DNA of 64,000 nt, from contig PLMN01000028.1 in assembly GCA_003141555.1 (NCBI GenBank), forward strand, positions 66,785 to 130,784. The letters run 5' to 3'. A program made the position numbers and the translations under genes. The first letter of the stretch is position 1. The number at the start of each line of letters is the position of its first letter. The notes beneath the pieces were generated by a model. It saw nothing but the letters and a program-made list of their open reading frames with translations. It was not told where the DNA came from and did no database searches. The stretch comes from Candidatus Aminicenantota bacterium (GTDB lineage Bacteria; Acidobacteriota; Aminicenantia; Aminicenantales; UBA4085). Below are positions 59,118 through 64,000 of the stretch, in pieces.

Positions 59118-59873
59118 ATGTTGAGATTAATGGATAAGCTAGATGTCGGTCGTCAGATCCGGCGGGTTCGCCAATCTAAGGGCATAACAGAGTCTGAACT
59201 GGCGAAACTCCTAAAATCCCACCAGTCTAATATCAACCGAATTGAAAATGGGAAGCAGGGCTATACGATAGATTTCTTCCTGCGCATTTCAAACGCCCTA
59301 AACGTTCCGCCTCACGAACTCATCTCCACCGAGTCCTTGGTCCCTAAAGCCGAAGCAGACAAAGAACCCGCTATCATTGAGGTATTCCCAGACGAGGCGA
59401 CAAAGCTCGACTATTCCAAATTCCGAACCCGGGATGATTTCCTCGCCGTCCGGATCCTCGAGGACGCGGCCTCGCTAGGCCCCGGCGCCATAATCGCCCA
59501 AGAACGCACCCACGGCTATGCCCTGATCTACAAGCCCGCTCTCCCCAAGCAAGCGGAGAAGCAGAAGCGTGGCCGAGAGCGGATCGTTGCCCTCTTTGCC
59601 AAAGGCGATTCAATGGCGCCTTCGATCCAAGGGGGAAGCTTGGTCGCGATCGACATCGAGGACAAAGTCGAAATCAAAAACTACAAGATCTACGCCGTCG
59701 AGATCCCTGATGAGGGAGTTACCATCAAGCGGGTATACCGCGACAACGATCACCTGATCCTTCTGGCCGATAACCGGGATACGAAGGGCTTCCCGCGGAT
59801 CGTGAACCTGAAAGGGCTGGACTACAACCCGGTCTGCGGGAAGGTGGTTTGGACCTGGAACAGATTAGACTAA
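59118..59873 (+). CDS. CI-like repressor with S24/LexA protease domain
   Basis: The protein of 251 aa (247 if the in-frame ATG at 59130 is used) begins with an XRE helix-turn-helix (VRQSKGITESELAKLLKSHQSNINRIENGK) and ends with a peptidase S24 domain, with catalytic serine in KGDSMAPSIQGGS and lysine in EGVTIKRVY. It should hold the prophage silent and cleave itself when RecA is activated. It is the only large rightward phage gene. Confidence 0.88.
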   Translation: MLRLMDKLDVGRQIRRVRQSKGITESELAKLLKSHQSNINRIENGKQGYTIDFFLRISNALNVPPHELISTESLVPKAEADKEPAIIEVFPDEATKLDYSKFRTRDDFLAVRILEDAASLGPGAIIAQERTHGYALIYKPALPKQAEKQKRGRERIVALFAKGDSMAPSIQGGSLVAIDIEDKVEIKNYKIYAVEIPDEGVTIKRVYRDNDHLILLADNRDTKGFPRIVNLKGLDYNPVCGKVVWTWNRLD

Positions 59874-60151
59874 CATCGAGCGAACATTACTGTATACTAA
59901 TAAACAAGACGCAGCCGACGCTGACTTTAACCCCTAAACAAGCCTATATTTTGAATATTCCGCGGAGAGGAAAGGGAGACGCGCGGGCGTCCCATTTAAA
60001 GAACGATTTTAATAATATTCTCAATCGATTATAATCATTGCGGGTTTAATCCGGTTACGCTGGGTGAAGGCCGGTTAGACCGGATCAAAGAATGGTTTCA
60101 TCAAAAAACCCGGGGGGCTGTCCACAAAATATTCGCTGAATGGAGTCTACG
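59874..60151. other. Junction between prophage and BREX operon
   Basis: This 278-bp AT-rich gap has no gene. It contains TATAAT at 60030-60035 and repeated CCGGTTA elements described separately. The right attachment site should be here or close by, but I find no repeat of the left border. Confidence 0.5.
60030..60084 (+). promoter_or_regulatory. Candidate BREX promoter and CCGGTTA repeats
   Basis: TATAAT at 60030-60035 would start transcription near 60042. CCGGTTA occurs at 60051-60057 and again at 60071-60077, exactly 20 bp apart (two helical turns), followed by ACCGGAT; ATCCGGT and ACCGGAT also form an inverted repeat. Such phasing suits an operator, perhaps for the HTH protein at 60152. 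Confidence 0.45.
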
Positions 60152-60346
60152 ATGAATGATCGTTGGCTTTCCGTAGTCGAAATCGCGGACCATCTCGGAA
60201 TCAAACGAGATACTGTCTATACTTGGATCAGCGATAAGAAAATGCCGGCGCATCGAATGGGGCGATTATGGAAGTTCCTAAAAGATGAAGTGGACGATTG
60301 GGTTAAATCCGGAGGCGCCGGCCGTAATGATAAGAATAAAATCTAG
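60152..60346 (+). CDS. Excisionase-family HTH regulator, first gene before BREX
   Basis: The 64-aa protein (MNDRWLSVVEIADHLGIKRDTVYTWISDKKMPAHRMGRLWKFLKDEVDDWVKSG) is a typical excisionase/MerR-like winged helix. GGAG lies seven bases before ATG 60152; the earlier ATG at 60140 lacks this. It is 12 bp before brxE, so it more likely regulates the BREX operon than phage excision, but a phage origin cannot be excluded. Confidence 0.75.
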   Translation: MNDRWLSVVEIADHLGIKRDTVYTWISDKKMPAHRMGRLWKFLKDEVDDWVKSGGAGRNDKNKI

Positions 60347-60358
60347 TCAGGAAGTAAA

Positions 60359-60916
60359 ATGAAGCCTATACAAGTTTCTTCTTTGTCGCCACTTCCCGAA
60401 TTTATATTGCGATTACGTGCTCTAATCCTCGCTCTCGGTGAGTCCGTCCGCCCCCCTTTGTGGAAAACCGAGTTCATGAACGAAACTGGATTGCGCTTTC
60501 TAGAGAGGATCTACCCGCGTAATTCATTTCAAGCCTCCGTCCACGCCGCTGGAAAAAGCGCCTGCGATGTCCATGACCGGGCAGTCGGCCGCGTCGGCGT
60601 TTACCACCTTTTCAGGCTTCCCGAATCATTGGAAACCGAAATCCGCCGGATTCCTCCTGATTTCGATGAGGAGTTTGTCTCACAATTTCGTGCAGGTCTC
60701 GGGCATCCGGATATGCTGATAGAGATGCTCGTCTCCATGTGCAGCGGAGTATCACGACCGGATGATGCCGCCGGGGCAAAGAGGATCGGTAACGAAGGGG
60801 ATTTGACGAATGCAGCCGGTTTCAAGAAAGCTGGAGCCGTCTACCAAAATGCTTTCGCTCAAGGGAAACCCGCCTTCCCGTATTTTGCGGCTGAACAAAA
60901 CGGAAGCCGGAGATGA
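60359..60916 (+). CDS. brxE: BREX type 6 protein BrxE
   Basis: The 185-aa protein matches the BrxE pattern: LRALILALGESVRPPLWKTEFMNETGLRFLERIYPRNSF, an alanine-rich middle and GVYHLFRLPESLETEI. BrxE is found at the front of type 6 BREX loci, before brxA, brxB and brxC, exactly as here. Its biochemical role is not established. The stop overlaps the brxA start as ATGA. Confidence 0.75.
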   Translation: MKPIQVSSLSPLPEFILRLRALILALGESVRPPLWKTEFMNETGLRFLERIYPRNSFQASVHAAGKSACDVHDRAVGRVGVYHLFRLPESLETEIRRIPPDFDEEFVSQFRAGLGHPDMLIEMLVSMCSGVSRPDDAAGAKRIGNEGDLTNAAGFKKAGAVYQNAFAQGKPAFPYFAAEQNGSRR

Positions 60917-61716
60917 ATATGCCCTTCGATAAGGATTTGCAGCGCAAATATTCAACTGCCATAAGCAAAGGCGCGGGAATGATAGAGGAGACTCGGCGTC
61001 TTCTCGAGCATTGGCAACCCGGTGAAGCCCTCGACGAGTTCGCATATCGGGTTCAAAAAGAGGGCTTACTCGGCAATGCGACCGCTTACAGAACCCATGA
61101 TGTGGTACGAAGAGTGTTCGCTCCGCGTTTCTTGAAGCCGAGCGATAAACCCGCGCGGATCCTTAAGAAAATCCTTTCATCGGGAATGAGTGGCCGGGTT
61201 TTCAGCGAGCTTCTGTTTGTGTTCACAGCGAGACAGGACCCCTTGGTATATGATTTCACGGTCCGCGAATATTGGCCCGCAGTCCGAAGGGGAAGATCTG
61301 TTCTCGATACAGATTCAATGGTCTCTTTTCTGTCAGAGGCTCACTTTGATGGAAGGTTGGATAACCAGTGGTCGGATTATGTATCGGTGCGCATCGCACG
61401 TTGTGTTCTCGGGCTCCTGCGGGACGTCGGGTTCCTCCGTGAGCAAACCCGCGGCCGCAGGGAAATCGTCGATTATCATATGTCTGATGAAGGAGCCGCA
61501 GTGCTGGCACGGGAGCTTAATGAATCGGGTGTCACGGATTCCTCTCTATGTAACCATCCCGACTGGGGGCTTTTCGGAATGACTCCTTCAGAGATCTTGG
61601 AAAGACTAGACGGTCTCGGCGAACAACGAGGCTTGATTGTTCAGCGGGCCGGCTTGGTCGTGCATTTCACTTGGAAAGTCAATTCAATTGAGGAGTTGAT
61701 TGATGTACTCACTTGA
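60913..61716 (+). CDS. brxA: BREX protein BrxA (DUF1819)
   Basis: The 267-aa product has the DUF1819 features: STAISKGAGMIEETRRLLEHW at the N-terminus, VVRRVFAPRFLK and the middle FVFTARQDPLVYDFTVREYWP. BrxA is a small NusB-like, nucleic-acid-binding protein of BREX phage defence. It lies between brxE and brxB, overlapping both. Confidence 0.85.
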   Translation: MNMPFDKDLQRKYSTAISKGAGMIEETRRLLEHWQPGEALDEFAYRVQKEGLLGNATAYRTHDVVRRVFAPRFLKPSDKPARILKKILSSGMSGRVFSELLFVFTARQDPLVYDFTVREYWPAVRRGRSVLDTDSMVSFLSEAHFDGRLDNQWSDYVSVRIARCVLGLLRDVGFLREQTRGRREIVDYHMSDEGAAVLARELNESGVTDSSLCNHPDWGLFGMTPSEILERLDGLGEQRGLIVQRAGLVVHFTWKVNSIEELIDVLT

Positions 61717-62266
61717 TAAAGCCTTCAATGAACTTATCAACAAAATCCGTGATCCTGACATGCTGGATCCGGCCAAGTCTGATCCGGTCCTTTATTTCGT
61801 TTATCCTCCGGAATTGATGCTCTCCATAAAAAAGTGTTTTCCGCGATGGATCGCCACATTGCGGGGACATGGCTATGAGGTTTGTCGGATCTCGATGGCC
61901 GAAATCATTTGGGGATTGGTTGATCGATCAGGCCGTTGGGATGATTGGCTTCGACTGGAATCCTTTGAGGACATCCCTTCGGTAAATGAATCCGTCCGAA
62001 ATGTTTTACATCAAAATTACGCGTTATTGAGTAAAGTCGCTGATATTGTGGAAGCTGCGTCTAAAAATACTATTGTACTTGTCAGCGAAATTGAACTTTT
62101 ACATCCGTTTACCAGGACAAAAACCATCGGCGATTATCTTCACGACAGGGCGAGAATTCCTACGGTTTTCTTTTATCCTGGGACTCATAGCGGGCAGAGC
62201 GGATTGAAATTTCTTGGATTTCACTCTCCCGATCCCTGTTATCGATCGGCTATTCTGGGAGGTTGA
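61703..62266 (+). CDS. brxB: BREX protein BrxB (DUF1788)
   Basis: The 187-aa protein shows the DUF1788 pattern: PVLYFVYPPELMLSIKKCFPRWIATLRGHGYEV, VLVSEIELLHPFTRTKTIGDYLHD and PTVFFYPGTHSGQSGLKFLGF. It is a required BREX component of unknown activity. ATG 61703 has AGGAG seven bases upstream and overlaps the brxA end. Confidence 0.88.
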   Translation: MYSLDKAFNELINKIRDPDMLDPAKSDPVLYFVYPPELMLSIKKCFPRWIATLRGHGYEVCRISMAEIIWGLVDRSGRWDDWLRLESFEDIPSVNESVRNVLHQNYALLSKVADIVEAASKNTIVLVSEIELLHPFTRTKTIGDYLHDRARIPTVFFYPGTHSGQSGLKFLGFHSPDPCYRSAILGG

Positions 62267-62268
62267 TA

Positions 62269-64000
62269 ATGAATTCATTGATTCGAGGGTATTTCCGACG
62301 GGAAATCGATCGTACCATTGAAAAGGTCATTGACTACTACGCACAGGATGAAGATCGCTTAAAGCGAGAGATCGCCGAATATGAAGTCACTAATAACATT
62401 GAATCCTGCTTTCGCAGGTTTCTAGACGCTTTCGGTGAGGGTGTCCGGGGCGGGCAGGTAACCGAGGTGGGAATCTGGGTTTCCGGTTTCTACGGAAGCG
62501 GTAAAAGTTCGTTCACCAAATATCTCGGCGCCGCCTTGGACCCCTCAAAAACAGTTGATGGGAGGCCTTTCCTTGACCTTCTCTGTGAAAGGTTTTCCCG
62601 CAACGAGATTCCAGCCGCCCTCCGTACCGTCTCAAAAAAATATCCGACGGCTGTAGTACTACTCGATCTTGGCTCTGAGCAACTTGCCGAGAGCGCAGGT
62701 GTGCCCACATCCACTATCCTCTACTGGAAGGTTTTACAGTGGGCCGGCTTTTCCAAGGAGAAAAAACTCGCCCGGCTCGAATTCACTCTTGACCGTAGAA
62801 ACTTATATGACCGGTTCAAGCAGAACTACATTGCGCGGTATCAAGGGGAGTGGGAGGATATCCATAACGATCCGCTAATCGGTGTGGCCCGTGCGGCGGA
62901 GATTGTGCCCGACGTCCTGCCGGGGGATTTTCCCACGCCGGAGAGCTTCCGCGGCCTACGGTTCGAGGAAGCCCGGGACATGCGTGACTTGACGCAGGAG
63001 ATCATCGATGTGTGCCGCCGCAAGACCGGCTATGAGAATATCCTGTTCCTAGTCGATGAGGCCGGTCAGTACGTCGCACCCCGCGGAGAACTGATCCTTA
63101 ACCTTGACGGATTAGCGCGCAACCTCAAAGAATTGGGAAAGGGCAAAGTCTGGATTGCGGCAACCGGTCAGCAGACACTGAGCGAAATCGTCGAGAAGGC
63201 CGCCCACAACTCGGCTGAACTGAACAAGCTGCGGGACCGTTTCCCGATTTCCATCCAGCTCGATGCGAGCGACATCCGCGAGATCACCCACCGCCGGCTG
63301 CTCGACAAATCCGAAGAGGGAGCGAAGAAACTGGATGCCCTTTTCAAAGAACATGGTCAATCTATGGTCACATATACCCGCCTCAGCGGTACGGCTCTGT
63401 TCAAGGGCGACCCCGACTCCGAGACGTTCACGCGGCTCTATCCGTTTCTGCCGCAGCATTTCGATCTCCTATTGGAACTCATCCGGACACTCGCCCGTTC
63501 CACCGGCGGCATAGGTCTGCGCTCGGCCATCCGGGTCATCCAGGACGTACTAGTGGACAAGAGCCGTGTTCTCGGCGCGGAAGCCGTCAAACTGGCCGAC
63601 CGGGAGGTAGGCTCCTTGGCCTGCGTGGACGACTTCTATAACACATTAAGTGCCGACATATCCAAGGTCCTTTCCCACGTCATCGGTGGCGTGGACAAGA
63701 CAGTCAAGATCTTCGGAGTAAACTCCATGGAGGTGCGGGTTGCCAAGGCGGTCGCCGCCCTTCAGCCGGTGGAAACCTTCCCTCGTACGGCGGAGAACAT
63801 CGCCGCGTTGCTATACAGAAAAATCGGCTCACCCGGCCTTCTCGACCAGGTGCGGGAAGCTCTACGCAGGCTGATCTCCGAGAAAGAATGCGGCCTCATC
63901 GAGGATCCGCAGGCGGGCGGATATGTGTTCCTAAGCGACGCCATCAAGCCGATCCGCGATAAGCGCAATATCTATGCGCCCACTTCCGGCGAATGCGCCC
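62269..64000 (+). CDS. brxC: BREX ATPase BrxC (PglY-like), C-terminus outside window
   Basis: About 577 residues are present of a very large ATPase (usually about 1100-1200 aa). Walker A GFYGSGKSSF is at residues 73-82 and Walker B ILFLVDEAGQ near 264. BrxC is the AAA+ motor of BREX and is required for both host methylation and phage exclusion. It begins two bases after brxB with GGAGG upstream. The rest of the locus (pglX, pglZ and, in type 6, brxD and brxHI) should lie to the right. Confidence 0.9.
   Translation, partial: MNSLIRGYFRREIDRTIEKVIDYYAQDEDRLKREIAEYEVTNNIESCFRRFLDAFGEGVRGGQVTEVGIWVSGFYGSGKSSFTKYLGAALDPSKTVDGRPFLDLLCERFSRNEIPAALRTVSKKYPTAVVLLDLGSEQLAESAGVPTSTILYWKVLQWAGFSKEKKLARLEFTLDRRNLYDRFKQNYIARYQGEWEDIHNDPLIGVARAAEIVPDVLPGDFPTPESFRGLRFEEARDMRDLTQEIIDVCRRKTGYENILFLVDEAGQYVAPRGELILNLDGLARNLKELGKGKVWIAATGQQTLSEIVEKAAHNSAELNKLRDRFPISIQLDASDIREITHRRLLDKSEEGAKKLDALFKEHGQSMVTYTRLSGTALFKGDPDSETFTRLYPFLPQHFDLLLELIRTLARSTGGIGLRSAIRVIQDVLVDKSRVLGAEAVKLADREVGSLACVDDFYNTLSADISKVLSHVIGGVDKTVKIFGVNSMEVRVAKAVAALQPVETFPRTAENIAALLYRKIGSPGLLDQVREALRRLISEKECGLIEDPQAGGYVFLSDAIKPIRDKRNIYAPTSGECA

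Larger units (their letters stand above)
24900..59873. mobile_element. Siphovirus-type prophage, about 35 kb
   Basis: The segment holds a full set of phage modules: CI/Cro switch, replication and recombination genes, lysis genes, terminases, portal, protease/scaffold, capsid, head-tail joining genes, tail tube, tail chaperone with frameshift, tape measure and tail tip. All but the repressor and one small gene point left, and most genes overlap by four bases or lie within a few. The 906-aa tape measure indicates a long non-contractile tail. Boundaries are set by the outermost phage genes; true attachment sites are not identified. No integrase or transposase is recognisable. Confidence 0.9.

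Noticed and set aside
59885-59910. dif-like XerCD site around TGTATA
   Set aside because: Only the central TGTATA agrees; both recombinase arms diverge from the consensus and there is no second copy at the left border.
1-64000. CRISPR array, rRNA operon or insertion sequence
   Set aside because: No regularly spaced palindromic repeats, rRNA signatures or transposase genes were seen in the window.

Overview
The window looks like a chromosomal segment of a Gram-negative (diderm) bacterium. It encodes a Tsx-type outer-membrane channel, a lipobox-bearing solute-binding protein and a sigma-54 activator, start codons include TTG and GTG, and Shine-Dalgarno sites are often strong (AAGGAG, GGAGG). 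I cannot name the species; the mosaic of gene families would fit Acidobacteriota/Aminicenantes-like or deltaproteobacterial-type lineages, but this is inference only. Composition is patchy: about 19-24.6 kb is AT-rich, while the prophage is clearly more GC-rich.

Region 1 (1-3.2 kb): a partial Clp-type double AAA+ ATPase, an unknown 295-aa protein and a class I methyltransferase. Region 2 (3.2-19.2 kb) is the most unusual part: a large divergent gene cluster around a 367-bp control region. Leftward run a lipoprotein solute-binding protein, permease and ATPase of a polar-amino-acid-type ABC importer, a histidine-kinase-like protein, two receiver-like proteins, a small unknown protein, a sigma-54 activator with a receiver-like domain, and a Tsx nucleoside channel, all closely spaced. 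Rightward run an unknown 174-aa protein, a 1186-aa fusion (receiver-like + dihydroorotate/dihydropyrimidine-dehydrogenase-like barrel + two 4Fe-4S motifs + unknown C-terminus), a BtpA/SgcQ TIM barrel and a Maf nucleotide pyrophosphatase, with ATGA-type overlaps. A near-consensus -24/-12 promoter lies in front of the leftward operon. Together the genes suggest a signal-controlled system for uptake and processing of a pyrimidine- or nucleoside-like compound. I know no described system with this composition.

Region 3 (19.4-24.5 kb): a secreted/anchored VWA-domain protein translationally coupled to a large bacterial tubulin-like GTPase (Tubulin_2 type), plus a small unknown gene. At 24.57-24.69 kb there is a candidate small structured RNA with its own TATAAT promoter, a long closing stem and a U-tract end.

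Region 4 (about 24.9-59.9 kb): an apparently complete siphovirus-type prophage, almost wholly leftward. From right to left: CI-like repressor and divergent Cro-like gene, CII-like and zinc-ribbon proteins, SSB-like protein, Sak4-like ATPase, replication organizer, RlpA-like protein, C5 cytosine methyltransferase with a long conserved-looking second frame, RusA, holin, M15 endolysin, spanin-like genes, an IbrB/IbrA-like ParB-PAPS-reductase pair, HNH, terminases, portal, protease/scaffold, capsid, a four-gene glycan-modification cassette, head-tail genes, tail tube, tail chaperone with a -1 slippery site, tape measure, and tail tip/fibre genes. No integrase or transposase is visible.

Region 5 (60.0-64 kb): an excisionase-type HTH regulator followed by brxE, brxA, brxB and the start of brxC, the front of a BREX type 6 phage-defence operon that continues beyond the window.
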